Shown here one piece after another: positions 1 to 8,462 of a DNA stretch of 45,943 nucleotides; positions within the stretch are counted from its first letter, which is position 1, and each line of letters opens with the position of its first letter. The translations under genes and the position numbers were made by a program. The notes under the pieces are model-generated. The model was not told the origin of the DNA, ran no database searches, and saw only the letters and a list, made by a program, of their open reading frames with translations. Origin of the DNA: an uncultured Muribaculaceae bacterium (GTDB lineage: Bacteria; Bacteroidota; Bacteroidia; Bacteroidales; Muribaculaceae); the NCBI GenBank assembly GCA_910584055.1, contig CAJTZS010000033.1, forward strand, positions 1 to 45,943, given 5' to 3'.

Positions 1-66
1 AACTGGAGATTTCTGCATCGTGCTTAACATCTAACTTTATTTAATCTCTATTATTTAAAGTAACTT

Positions 67-345
67 TTAGAATCGAAATTTCGCGAAATTCATTGATTCG
101 ATAAAGATATTTCCGATATTCTCGACATAGACACGGTTTAGGTCGAGAATATTTTTTACTCTGCCGCCTACAATGCGGCTCATAAAATCTTGTTCCAGTT
201 GCATCAATTCGCCGATATTCGATGTGAACTGGTCATAGTGCTTAGAGCCTTGGATAAAAAGATTGAAGATAGCCTGAGACGGGTTTTCGACACCGTAGTT
301 GTCCCGCAAATCATCGCGGACCCGCTCAAACAGTGGGGGGTGTCG
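67..345 (-). pseudogene. TetR-family regulator, C-terminal remnant
   Basis: On the minus strand this reads as a close relative of the C-terminal half of the intact TetR gene at 360-902. The shared stretch runs from FERVRD through QAIFNLFIQGS to the YIENIG/YVENIG ending, in the same order. Homology begins near 333, and an in-frame TAA lies at 348-346, so the DNA-binding half is absent and no convincing start exists (only a TTG near 309). It is best read as the leftover of a tandem duplication that lost its 5' half. Whether a short peptide is still made cannot be seen. Confidence 0.65.
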
Positions 346-359
346 TTAAAATTCTGTGA

Positions 360-965
360 TTATATCTCTTTTGTGGATATTGATTCCACAAAGATCTTGC
401 CGATGTTTTCAATATAGATTTTATTAAGGTCTATCGGTTTGCCGACGCGTCCACCGATTATTTTGCTCATAAAGTCAACCTCCTCAATCATCAGGTCGTT
501 GATGCTTTTTGTGAAATTCTTATAATGACGAGAGCCTTGGATGAAAAGATTGAAAATGGCTTGTGCCGCATTTTTAATCCCGTGATTGTGTTTCAAATAG
601 TCCCGAACACGTTCAAAAGGCGTTTTATAGAATCCGAGCAAATCCGAATCAGAATAGTTTTTAAGGCTGTCACGTAATTCTTGTGACAGAGCAAAGACAG
701 GGAAGAAAAGTTCATCCATCATATTATGGAAGAGGTCCTCCTTGTTCTTGTTGAAATAGAAAATAGCCCCGCGTGTCTGGGAGATTTGTTTCTCCAGATC
801 AGCAACAGAAATTCCCTCCCATGAACTTTGCACCATCATCCTGTAACTTTGTCTCAGGATTTCCAACCGGTTATTCTCTGATTTGGGACGATGTTTTTTC
901 ATAAAAAGTACGGAGGCCATTGTATTCTCGCAAGGCATGTGGAATAGCCCGATGGAATGATTCAT
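360..965 (-). CDS. TetR/AcrR-family transcriptional regulator
   Basis: This is a 201-residue protein with an N-terminal helix-turn-helix of TetR type (about residues 40-75, with the recognition segment TRGAIFYFNKNKEDLF), followed by a helical ligand-binding region of unknown specificity. The family represses neighbouring genes, often efflux or lipid genes, and is released by small ligands. Two starts are possible: 965 (preceded by a weak purine stretch) and the internal Met at 902, where typical TetR homology begins (MKKHRPK). It is followed by a truncated copy of its own 3' half and is divergent from tsaD. The target genes are not evident here. Confidence 0.85.
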   Translation of the reverse strand: MNHSIGLFHMPCENTMASVLFMKKHRPKSENNRLEILRQSYRMMVQSSWEGISVADLEKQISQTRGAIFYFNKNKEDLFHNMMDELFFPVFALSQELRDSLKNYSDSDLLGFYKTPFERVRDYLKHNHGIKNAAQAIFNLFIQGSRHYKNFTKSINDLMIEEVDFMSKIIGGRVGKPIDLNKIYIENIGKIFVESISTKEI

Positions 966-1013
966 ATTATTCCTGTCCGGTTTTCATTGTGTTACATTTT
1001 TATTATCTTCTTA

Positions 1014-1044
1014 TTGAAAAATTGAAAAGCATTTCTTAACTTTG
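1014..1044 (+). promoter_or_regulatory. Bacteroidota-type promoter for tsaD
   Basis: TTG at 1014-1016 and TAACTTTG at 1037-1044 are separated by 20 bases. This matches the sigma-ABfr consensus (TTTG, about 20 bases, TAnnTTTG) known from Bacteroides. The expected transcript start is about 25-30 bases before the tsaD ATG. Confidence 0.6.
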
Positions 1045-1076
1045 TAAAATAATAAAGTCCGTAAACAAGCTTGGAA

Positions 1077-2093
1077 ATGAGTGTAGCTATACTCGGAATA
1101 GAATCATCATGCGATGACACGTCGGCGGCTGTGATTGTCGACGGGTTGCTTCGCAGCAACGTTATCGCAAGTCAGAAGGTGCATGAGGCATATGGCGGTG
1201 TCGTGCCTGAACTCGCATCCCGTGCCCATCAGCAGAATATAGTGCCCGTGGTGTCGGAGGCGCTGCGGCAGGCCGACGTGAACAAGGAAGACCTTTCAGC
1301 CATAGCCTACACGCGGGGTCCAGGGCTACTCGGTTCATTGCTGGTTGGTACATCTTTCGCAAAAGGGATGTCCATCGGGCTTGACATCCCTTTGATTGAT
1401 GTCAACCACCTTCACGCCCACGTCCTTTCTCATTTTATAAAGGTCAACCCGGAAGACGAGACACCTGAATATCCTTTCCTGTGCCTCCTGATATCAGGTG
1501 GAAATTCCCAGATCATTCTCGTTAAAAGCATGTCGGAAATGGAGATTCTTGGAAAAACCATAGATGACGCGGCGGGAGAGGCTTTCGACAAATGCGCGAA
1601 AACAATAGGTCTCCCCTATCCGGGCGGCCCTCATATCGACCGCTACGCGGCGGAAGGGAATCCAAAGGCTTTTCAGTTCAGCAAGCCCCATATCCCTGAT
1701 CTTGACTATTCATTCAGCGGACTTAAGACATCGTTCCTATATACGGTTCGCGACAGGCTCAAGGAAAATTCACGTTTCATAGAGGAGAACATGGCTGATT
1801 TATGCGCATCTCTCCAAGCCACTATCATAGACATTCTTCTGAACAAACTCAAAAAAGCGATAAAAATGACCGGGGTGAAACACGTTGCCATCGGTGGAGG
1901 AGTTTCCGCGAACTCCGGTGTGCGTAGGGCTGTTGAAGAGTTATGCAATAGCATGAACGTAAGGGCTTGGATCCCTCCCCGGGCATTTACCACCGACAAT
2001 GCTGCTATGGTTGCCATAGCCGGATACCATAAATATTTAAATAATGAATTCAGTCAACTCGGGCTTCCCCCTTTTGCCCGCGTTTCAATATAA
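1077..2093 (+). CDS. tsaD: tRNA N6-adenosine threonylcarbamoyltransferase TsaD
   Basis: TsaD transfers the threonylcarbamoyl group from its AMP ester to A37 of ANN-decoding tRNAs, acting in the cytoplasm with TsaB and TsaE. The protein (338 residues from the ATG at 1077) has the family opening GIESSCDDTSAA and the metal-binding HxxxH in NHLHAHVLSH (around residues 109-118). It also has the GGG-rich nucleotide-binding segment VAIGGGVSANSG near residue 275. A TTG six bases upstream is in frame, but the ATG gives the standard N-terminus. The partner tsaC lies at 6413-6970. Length and motifs are normal. Confidence 0.96.
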   Translation: MSVAILGIESSCDDTSAAVIVDGLLRSNVIASQKVHEAYGGVVPELASRAHQQNIVPVVSEALRQADVNKEDLSAIAYTRGPGLLGSLLVGTSFAKGMSIGLDIPLIDVNHLHAHVLSHFIKVNPEDETPEYPFLCLLISGGNSQIILVKSMSEMEILGKTIDDAAGEAFDKCAKTIGLPYPGGPHIDRYAAEGNPKAFQFSKPHIPDLDYSFSGLKTSFLYTVRDRLKENSRFIEENMADLCASLQATIIDILLNKLKKAIKMTGVKHVAIGGGVSANSGVRRAVEELCNSMNVRAWIPPRAFTTDNAAMVAIAGYHKYLNNEFSQLGLPPFARVSI

Positions 2094-2107
2094 GAGCTGT
2101 TTACACG

Positions 2108-2878
2108 ATGACAAAGAAAAGCACATCCGATCATAAAGAGACACGCCATGTGGTGATCTATGGATACACCAAACAGGAACTTTCCAAAATCATTCAGCAT
2201 TTCGAGGCTGCCCTTCCTGAGTTCGTGAAAGTCACCATTGACTCCGGCAATCTCCTGACAAAAATAACGTTGACCGGTATAAATTCCGGTCTGGAGTTAT
2301 TGCGTTTTCAGATGAACCGGTTTCACCAGAATCTTCAGGACCTATTCTCCGAAGAGCTGGTCACCATCGAAGACAAGTCATTGTCACAAGTTCTTGGTGA
2401 ACTTCTGACGGAGAAAGAATTGACAGTTTCTTCAGCCGAAAGCTGCACAGGAGGTAATATCGCACACAAAATCGTGCAACGCGCCGGTTCTTCTGCATAT
2501 TTTATGGGCAGCGTGGTCAGCTACAGCAACGATGTCAAGGCGGACGTTCTTGGAGTTTCACGCAGCGACATAGGGCGTCACGGTGCAGTCTCCCGCGAAG
2601 TAGCCGAACAGATGGCGCTCGGCGCGGCTAAGCTCATGCATACCGACTGTGCGATAGCCACAACCGGCATAGCCGGTCCTGAGGGGGGATCTAAATTCAA
2701 ACCGGTTGGGACAGTATGGTTTGCCGTGAAATACGGCAAACGGATTGTGAGCGAATGCATCCGTTTTGACGGAGACCGAGACCGCGTGATAGAATCTGCG
2801 ACAAACCATGCGCTTGTAATGCTTATCAACCTCTTGCGCAACACCTACACCGCCCAGGAAGATATCAACGATGAATAA
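2108..2878 (+). CDS. CinA-type nicotinamide-nucleotide amidase lacking the MoaB-like domain
   Basis: The C-terminal two thirds (from about residue 90) is a PncC/CinA amidase domain, which deamidates NMN to NaMN. It shows SAESCTGG at residues 109-116, TGIAGPEGG at 186-194 and GTVWFA at 201-206. The first 90 residues resemble the small KH-like middle domain of full-length CinA, while the N-terminal MoaB/COG1058-like domain (about 170 residues) is absent. At 256 residues it lies between stand-alone PncC (about 160) and full CinA (about 415). It follows tsaD by 14 bases and is probably co-transcribed. Sequence upstream of 2108 is coding for tsaD, so the missing domain was not simply missed. Confidence 0.85.
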   Translation: MTKKSTSDHKETRHVVIYGYTKQELSKIIQHFEAALPEFVKVTIDSGNLLTKITLTGINSGLELLRFQMNRFHQNLQDLFSEELVTIEDKSLSQVLGELLTEKELTVSSAESCTGGNIAHKIVQRAGSSAYFMGSVVSYSNDVKADVLGVSRSDIGRHGAVSREVAEQMALGAAKLMHTDCAIATTGIAGPEGGSKFKPVGTVWFAVKYGKRIVSECIRFDGDRDRVIESATNHALVMLINLLRNTYTAQEDINDE

Positions 2879-2923
2879 ACATCGATGAAATCGAGCTGTT
2901 TTTTATTGAAAATCACAAAAAAA

Positions 2924-2955
2924 TTTGTGTAATTCACAAAAAATAAGTAATTTTG
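2924..2955 (+). promoter_or_regulatory. Promoter for the rpmB-rpmG operon
   Basis: TTTG at 2924-2927 and TAATTTTG at 2948-2955 are spaced 20 bases apart, a good match to the Bacteroidota consensus. The leader to rpmB is about 115 bases. Ribosomal operon leaders are often regulated, but no known fold was recognised here. Confidence 0.65.
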
Positions 2956-3080
2956 CAAACGTTTTGTGACCCATCCTTAAAAGTCGCTGAATATGATGCA
3001 ATTAGCGACGATATGAGAACTGCGATGAAGACCGAAACAATAAACTAAAAAATTAACAACAAGAATAGATAGCAACAGCC

Positions 3081-3344
3081 ATGGCTAAAGTTTGTCAAAT
3101 TACCGGCAAGAAGGCGCAGGTGGGCAACAACGTATCCCACTCAAAACGTCGCACCAAACGTAAGTTCGAGGTTAACTTGCACACAAAGAAATATTACTGG
3201 GTTGAGCAGGATATGTGGATCGTATTGCGAGTGTCTGCACACGCTATGCGCACTATCAACAAAATTGGCCTTAACGCAGCTCTCAAAAAGGCGGAAGCTG
3301 CCGGAAATCTCGATTTCAAAGACATCAAAATCCTTTCTCTCTAA
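3081..3344 (+). CDS. rpmB: 50S ribosomal protein L28
   Basis: This 87-residue basic protein starts MAKVCQITGKKAQVGNNVSHS, with the L28 N-terminal signature (TGK, GNNVSH) and the conserved SKRRTKRKFEVNL segment. It is a structural component of the large ribosomal subunit. It is first in a compact operon with rpmG (15 bases downstream) and the DUF4295 gene, which is the usual Bacteroidota arrangement. The ATG at 3081 is the only sensible start. Confidence 0.96.
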   Translation: MAKVCQITGKKAQVGNNVSHSKRRTKRKFEVNLHTKKYYWVEQDMWIVLRVSAHAMRTINKIGLNAALKKAEAAGNLDFKDIKILSL

Positions 3345-3359
3345 AATTCAGTTTAAATT

Positions 3360-3548
3360 ATGGCAAAGAAAGCTAAAGGCAATCGAGTTCAGGTTATCCT
3401 CGAATGCACAGAACATAAGGCCAGCGGCATGCCCGGTATGTCTCGTTACATCACTACCAAAAACCGCAAGAACACAACAGGTCGTCTGGAGTTGAAAAAA
3501 TACAACCCCATCCTAAAGAAAGTAACCGTTCACAAAGAAATTAAATAA
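3360..3548 (+). CDS. rpmG: 50S ribosomal protein L33
   Basis: This 62-residue protein (MAKKAKGNRVQVILECTEHK) matches L33 of the large ribosomal subunit, with the C-terminal KYNPILKKVTVHKE segment. The zinc-ribbon cysteine pairs of C+ forms are not present: only one Cys is seen, so it appears to be a zinc-independent form. It sits between rpmB and the DUF4295 gene and ends 12 bases before the latter. Confidence 0.95.
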   Translation: MAKKAKGNRVQVILECTEHKASGMPGMSRYITTKNRKNTTGRLELKKYNPILKKVTVHKEIK

Positions 3549-3560
3549 GCACTCTAAACT

Positions 3561-3710
3561 ATGGCAAAGAAAACCGTCGCGTCTCTTCAGAAAGGTGAAG
3601 GACGCACCTACAGCAAAGTCATCATCATGGAGAAATCTCCTAAAACGGGCGCTTATGTTTTTAAAGAGGAAATGGTGCCTAACGATGCAGTTAAAGACGC
3701 TCTTAAGTAA
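3561..3710 (+). CDS. DUF4295 family small protein
   Basis: This short gene encodes 49 residues, beginning MAKKTVASLQKGEGRTYSKV and ending PNDAVKDALK. The sequence and the position directly after rpmG match DUF4295, a Bacteroidota-specific small basic protein of unknown function that is regularly encoded in this ribosomal operon. A ribosome-associated role is plausible from context only. It ends 10 bases before a very strong terminator hairpin. Confidence 0.9.
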   Translation: MAKKTVASLQKGEGRTYSKVIIMEKSPKTGAYVFKEEMVPNDAVKDALK

Positions 3711-3720
3711 TCAAGAGTAA

Positions 3721-3778
3721 CCGCATAAAATAGGCGTGGATTTTGCGTTGCAAAATCCACGCCTATTTTATGCGGTTT
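3721..3778. terminator. Bidirectional intrinsic terminator with a 26-bp perfect stem
   Basis: Arms 3721-3746 and 3750-3775 are exact reverse complements around a three-base GTT loop, followed by TTT. It lies between the convergent DUF4295 gene and the outer-membrane gene at 3790. The A/T-rich outer arms give U-tracts in both directions. Confidence 0.88.
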
Positions 3779-3789
3779 ATCAGAATACA

Positions 3790-4272
3790 TCAGAACACAT
3801 ATCCGATCCCCATCCCGAAGAAGCCTCCGCTCGTATCGTTCATGAGGGAGTATTTCCCTTGAAGAGTCAATTTCAGATATGAAGTGAGATATAAATCGAA
3901 TCCGGCACCAAAATTCGCACCGGCACGGCTCGCACTGTCACCATGCTTGTACGACCAATTGTTAAACGTGAAACCGGCCAATGGATAAATGGCAAAACCT
4001 TTCGCCACCCTGAACGGGAAATGCATGTCCACATCAAGGACAAACGCCGATTTATGATCATTGCGGAACACATATCCTAAATCGGGAGCGATACGGAAAT
4101 GATCTGCAAACGTATATTGAAAATAAACATCTGTAAATCCGCCATTGTTATATGTGGCAAAACCTCCCATAAGTCCGAGAGTCATCTCACCTTTCTGCGC
4201 TTGCGCCTTAGCCGGCATTAATACTCCCAAAGCTGCGGCTATAGCCAAAACCAATATGGATACCTTTTTCAT
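3790..4272 (-). CDS. Small outer-membrane beta-barrel protein
   Basis: This protein of about 160 residues has a clear signal peptide (MKKVSILVLAIAAALG, cleaved after AKAQA near residue 25). It is followed by alternating hydrophobic/polar strands rich in Gly and aromatics, and the final residue is Phe (GIGYVF), typical of a BAM-inserted barrel. It resembles the small porin-like or OmpW/OmpA-barrel-size proteins often annotated only as outer membrane beta-barrel. No ligand can be assigned. The ATG at 4272 is preferred over an in-frame GTG at 4278. It converges on the ribosomal operon and shares its terminator. Confidence 0.8.
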   Translation of the reverse strand: MKKVSILVLAIAAALGVLMPAKAQAQKGEMTLGLMGGFATYNNGGFTDVYFQYTFADHFRIAPDLGYVFRNDHKSAFVLDVDMHFPFRVAKGFAIYPLAGFTFNNWSYKHGDSASRAGANFGAGFDLYLTSYLKLTLQGKYSLMNDTSGGFFGMGIGYVF

Positions 4273-4413
4273 AAACACTTATTATTTTATTAAATTATTA
4301 ACGATATTTACCGCTCGATAGTGCTGAAAGATCGTCTTAAATTTCTTACGAAATTATCACAGACAATCTCTAAATTCAATTAAAAAACATATAGATTTAT
4401 GAAAATGTTTAGC

Positions 4414-4421
4414 TATATTTG
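4414..4421 (+). promoter_or_regulatory. Promoter -7 element for the nadE-menE gene run
   Basis: TATATTTG fits the Bacteroidota -7 box TAnnTTTG and lies 58 bases before the nadE ATG. The -33 box is poor (only T-rich sequence about 20 bases upstream). No other good promoter is seen before menE, so this may drive the whole nine-gene run. Confidence 0.5.
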
Positions 4422-4478
4422 CATTAATAATAAAAATTTTGACTTAAATTTTAGGAGTCGAAACTTAATTATCATACG

Positions 4479-6398
4479 ATGAATAAATTAGGATACATCC
4501 GTGTCGCGGCTATATCACCCGAAGTCAAGCCGGCAGATGTGGATTTCAATATAAGCGAAATCAAAAAACAGGCAATTATTGCCGATTCTCACAATGCAGA
4601 TATCGCGCTTTTCCCTGAATTGTCGATAACGGGATATACCTGCGCCGACTTGTTTTTTCAACAGAACCTGCTTGAGAAAACATCGGACGCCCTTGAAGAC
4701 CTCGCCCTGTTTTCCATAGGATTGAATGCTACAATTATAGTTGGCGCACCTGTACGCCGTGGCAACCGGCTTTTCAATTGCGCCGTAGTTATAGGCAACG
4801 GCAAAATTATGGGAGCTGTACCTAAAACCCATATACCGAATTATAACGAATTCTATGAGAAACGATGGTTTGCCGAGGGCAGCCTCTGCGATTCATGCGT
4901 TTCAGAAAATGCAGAATTTCCGGTATCGACGGATCTTTTGTTCAACATCAACGATGCCATTGTTGGGATCGAAATATGCGAAGACCTTTGGGTGCCGACA
5001 CCTCCAAGCTGCATGATGGCAATGTCCGGGGCAGAAATTATCCTCAATCTGTCCGCCACCAACGAGATTGCCGGTAAACATCGCTACCTTATAGATCTCA
5101 TCGCACAACAATCAGCACGCTGCCGCTGCGGCTACGCTTACGCCTCGGCCGGACTTGGAGAATCATCAACCGACCTTGTATTTTCCGGCAATTGCATAAT
5201 CGCTGAAAACGGTGTAATTCTTGCCGAGTCCCCAAGGTTCACTCTCGACTCTAAGATGGTAACGCGGGATATCGACATCGACATAATCCGCAATGACAGA
5301 TTGAAGTATTCCACTTTTATGGATTCCGCAAATAGCCGATATCGGATAATAGATGTAAACAACTATAATAGCGCAGCACGGGATGAAAAGATTCTAAGAT
5401 ACATCTCCTCTCATCCATTTACTGATGGTGATTCCGAACTCTTCCGTGAACGTTGCGATGAGATATCCTCAATCCAAGCATGGGGACTTGCCCAGCGGTT
5501 GCGCGCCATCAATTGCAGGAATACTGTAATCGGAATATCGGGAGGACTTGATTCCACACTTGCACTTCTTGTTACGGTCAAAGCTTACGACATGTTGGGC
5601 TACGACCGTAAGGGAATCACGGCTGTAACGATGCCGGGATTCGGAACAACAACACGAACCCGTTCCAACGCATCTGAACTGATGACGCTATTGGGAGTCA
5701 CAATGCTTGAGATCCCGATCGGGGAAGCCGTGGAACAACATTTCAATGCTATCGGACATGACCCTGCATCGCACGACGCCACTTATGAAAACTCTCAGGC
5801 ACGCGAACGCACCCAGATACTCATGGATATTGCAAATCAGACCGGAGGAATAGTGGTAGGTACGGGAGACCTTTCCGAATTAGCGCTCGGTTGGTGCACA
5901 TACAATGGAGATCAGATGTCGATGTACGGAGTCAACGCGTCAGTGCCCAAGACACTGGTGAAATATCTGGTGAAAGGATATGCAGATACCACCGACAATC
6001 CGGAAATAAGACGCGTGCTTCTCGACATTATCGACACTCCGATAAGTCCGGAACTGCTCCCCGCCTCTGAAGACGATACAATCGCACAGAAAACTGAGGA
6101 TCTTGTCGGGCCATACGAACTCCATGATTTCTTTCTGCACGGGATGTTGCGTCATTCCTTCTCTCCCACCAAGATTTTTATTCTTGCCTGCCATGCATTC
6201 AACGGGCAACATGATGGAAAAACCATTAAGCATTGGCTTAAGACATTCTATCGCCGATTTTTCTCACAGCAGTTCAAACGTTCATGTATGCCCGACGGTA
6301 TGAAAGTTGGAAGTGTATGCCTGTCTCCACGTGGGGATTGGCGTATGCCTTCGGATGCATCAGCGGCATTGTGGCTAAAAGAAGTCGAATCCCTCTAA
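4479..6398 (+). CDS. nadE: Glutamine-dependent NAD+ synthetase
   Basis: NadE converts nicotinic acid adenine dinucleotide to NAD+ using glutamine nitrogen and ATP. The N-terminal half is a nitrilase-type glutaminase with the Glu-Lys-Cys triad visible at about E47 (FPELSITGY), K116 (VPKTHIPNY) and C167 (GIEICEDLW). The C-terminal half is the synthetase, with the ATP-pyrophosphatase loop SGGLDST at 354-360. At 639 residues it is a full-length long-form enzyme that does not need free ammonia. It is the first gene of the run and is 14 bases before tsaC. The CinA-like amidase upstream also acts in NAD metabolism but has its own promoter region. Confidence 0.96.
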   Translation: MNKLGYIRVAAISPEVKPADVDFNISEIKKQAIIADSHNADIALFPELSITGYTCADLFFQQNLLEKTSDALEDLALFSIGLNATIIVGAPVRRGNRLFNCAVVIGNGKIMGAVPKTHIPNYNEFYEKRWFAEGSLCDSCVSENAEFPVSTDLLFNINDAIVGIEICEDLWVPTPPSCMMAMSGAEIILNLSATNEIAGKHRYLIDLIAQQSARCRCGYAYASAGLGESSTDLVFSGNCIIAENGVILAESPRFTLDSKMVTRDIDIDIIRNDRLKYSTFMDSANSRYRIIDVNNYNSAARDEKILRYISSHPFTDGDSELFRERCDEISSIQAWGLAQRLRAINCRNTVIGISGGLDSTLALLVTVKAYDMLGYDRKGITAVTMPGFGTTTRTRSNASELMTLLGVTMLEIPIGEAVEQHFNAIGHDPASHDATYENSQARERTQILMDIANQTGGIVVGTGDLSELALGWCTYNGDQMSMYGVNASVPKTLVKYLVKGYADTTDNPEIRRVLLDIIDTPISPELLPASEDDTIAQKTEDLVGPYELHDFFLHGMLRHSFSPTKIFILACHAFNGQHDGKTIKHWLKTFYRRFFSQQFKRSCMPDGMKVGSVCLSPRGDWRMPSDASAALWLKEVESL

Positions 6399-6412
6399 GA
6401 AGTTGTTAAAAA

Positions 6413-6970
6413 ATGAATGAAGATCTGAAAAAAGCAGTCGAGGTGTTGAGAAACGGCGGGGTTATTCTTTACCCCACCGACACCATCTGGGGACTTGGTT
6501 GCGATGCTTGCGATGCAAAAGCCGTGGAACGAATCTTTAAGATAAAACGACGTGCCGACTCAAAATCGATGCTGTCATTGGTGGCTTCAGATGGCATGCT
6601 TCAGCAGTTCGTTGCGGAAGTGCCTGAAGCTGCATGGCAACTTATCGATGCCTCCGTGAATCCACTTACCATCATATATGATAATCCGAGGGGTATTGCA
6701 GGCAATCTCCGTGCAGAGGATGGGTCCGCCGGATTCAGGATCACATCGGAAGCATATTCCAGAGGATTGTGTCAAAGACTAAGACACCCAGTGGTGTCTA
6801 CATCCGCAAATATTTCCGGCAAACCCGCTCCTAAACATTTCTCCGATATAGATCCAGAAGTATTGAACGCTGTGGATTACATTGCCGAATATGGCCGGGA
6901 CACCAAAGAGTCTTCACCAAGCAACATCATCAAGGTGACCGACTCAAATGTAATAACAATCATAAGATAA
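6413..6970 (+). CDS. tsaC: L-threonylcarbamoyladenylate synthase (TsaC/YrdC)
   Basis: This 185-residue YrdC-domain protein makes threonylcarbamoyl-AMP from threonine, bicarbonate and ATP, the substrate of TsaD. Family features seen are YPTDTIWGLGCDA near residue 20, the KIKRRADSKSM segment that binds nucleotide, and PVVSTSANISG near residue 130. It is the short TsaC form without the Sua5 C-terminal domain. The gene follows nadE closely. tsaD, which completes the pathway, is 4 kb upstream in another transcription unit. Confidence 0.95.
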   Translation: MNEDLKKAVEVLRNGGVILYPTDTIWGLGCDACDAKAVERIFKIKRRADSKSMLSLVASDGMLQQFVAEVPEAAWQLIDASVNPLTIIYDNPRGIAGNLRAEDGSAGFRITSEAYSRGLCQRLRHPVVSTSANISGKPAPKHFSDIDPEVLNAVDYIAEYGRDTKESSPSNIIKVTDSNVITIIR

Positions 6971-6994
6971 GCATCCTATATCTTGAAAAAGTTA

Positions 6995-8425
6995 ATGAAG
7001 GCAAAAGGGTTTCCGGTGGTGATCCAACGACTGAAATATGTGGCGAGCGATCTTGTCACTACAGCAATCGCATTCATGCTTTTTGACATAGCCCGCTTTT
7101 ACATTCTTCATGAAGAGCTTCCAGATACACAAAGGCTGATAGATTATCTTACCACCCCGAAACTCATATGTGAGCAGATATTGATACCCATAGCGCTATT
7201 ATTCATATACTGGCTGTCGGGATATTATAACAGGCCATATGAAAAATCGAGGCTTCATGAATTCATCACAACTTTTTATTCGGCTCTGTTCAACGCCGCC
7301 CTGATATTCTTCATATTACTCATCAATGACCGGGGGCCTATCGTATCGGCCGACTACCTGCTCATATGCATATCTTTCCTTCTATTATTAGCACTGACCT
7401 ATGCAGGAAGATTGATAATCACTACCACCACAAGAAGGCATGCCCGCAAAAATAACATCCGACACAACGTGCTGATCGTAGGCGATTCTATAAAGGGTCA
7501 TGATATCTACAAGAAACTTATGAGAGCGAAGACCCTTATAAAATATAATGTAGTGGGATTCATAAGGATCGAAAGAAAGGGCAAAGAATATAACACGGCT
7601 CTCCCCTCCTGGGAATTATATGAGATTGAAGAGGTGTGCCGCCGGGAGAATGTAGATCAGGTCATTCTCGCACCCGACAATGAGAAAGACAATCTTGTGC
7701 TGGAAATGCTCGATCGTCTTTTTCCACTCGATATACCAATAAAGATAATGCCCGACACTCTCTCTTACGTGACATCGTCCATAAGGATGACAGATATCAT
7801 GGCTGAGCCATTCATCGACCTCACCTCTCCCCCGCTCAATGATTGCGCAAACAATATCAAGCTGACATTCGATATAATAATGTCTGCCGTCATCCTGATC
7901 CTGCTGTCTCCGGTGATGATCGCACTTATGATAGCTGTCAGGTTATCATCTCCCGGTCCGGTATTCTATCATCAGGAACGTATAGGTAAAAAAAGGAAAC
8001 CTTTCAGAATATACAAATTCCGTTCAATGTATGTGGATGCAGAGAGCGACGGGCCGATGCTGTCATCTTCTGAAGACAAGCGCGTCACACCTTTGGGGAA
8101 AGTGCTCCGGAAATATCGTCTTGACGAGCTGCCTCAGTTCTGGAATGTGCTGAAAGGAGACATGTCGCTTGTCGGGCCACGCCCGGAAAGGGATTATTAC
8201 ATCCGTAAAATAATAGAACGCGCCCCCTATTATTCCTTGGTGTTTCAGGTAAAACCCGGAATAACGTCATGGGGGATGGTAAAATTCGGTTATGCCTCAA
8301 ATGTGGACCAGATGGTGAACCGCACCAAGTTTGACCTAATATACATCACAAACATGTCAATCGCGCTTGACCTTAAAATCCTCATATACACCATAAGAAC
8401 TATAATTCGTGGCTCAGGAGTCTGA
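6995..8425 (+). CDS. Polyprenyl-phosphate sugar-1-phosphate transferase (WcaJ/WbaP-like)
   Basis: This inner-membrane protein of about 476 residues has several N-terminal transmembrane helices, a central nucleotide-binding-like domain (VLIVGDSIKGHDIY) and a C-terminal bacterial sugar transferase domain. That last domain shows the family motifs YKFRSMY, LDELPQFWNVL and SLVGPRPE. Such enzymes transfer a sugar phosphate from a nucleotide sugar to undecaprenyl phosphate, starting capsule or exopolysaccharide synthesis. The sugar is not predictable from sequence. An in-frame TTG at 6983 is an alternative start. Finding it alone in a housekeeping run, without other glycosyltransferases, is unusual. 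The stop overlaps the extended upstream frame of the next gene. Confidence 0.9.
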   Translation: MKAKGFPVVIQRLKYVASDLVTTAIAFMLFDIARFYILHEELPDTQRLIDYLTTPKLICEQILIPIALLFIYWLSGYYNRPYEKSRLHEFITTFYSALFNAALIFFILLINDRGPIVSADYLLICISFLLLLALTYAGRLIITTTTRRHARKNNIRHNVLIVGDSIKGHDIYKKLMRAKTLIKYNVVGFIRIERKGKEYNTALPSWELYEIEEVCRRENVDQVILAPDNEKDNLVLEMLDRLFPLDIPIKIMPDTLSYVTSSIRMTDIMAEPFIDLTSPPLNDCANNIKLTFDIIMSAVILILLSPVMIALMIAVRLSSPGPVFYHQERIGKKRKPFRIYKFRSMYVDAESDGPMLSSSEDKRVTPLGKVLRKYRLDELPQFWNVLKGDMSLVGPRPERDYYIRKIIERAPYYSLVFQVKPGITSWGMVKFGYASNVDQMVNRTKFDLIYITNMSIALDLKILIYTIRTIIRGSGV

Positions 8426-8462
8426 CACGTTAAATTCAAATCTATTTAAAAGGACTTTCGAT

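Noticed and set aside
1162..1362. Minus-strand open frame inside tsaD, and similar antisense frames inside nadE, clc, men, lpx and dnaK genes
   Set aside because: They are shadows of strongly conserved genes on the other strand, with no own start context or family match.
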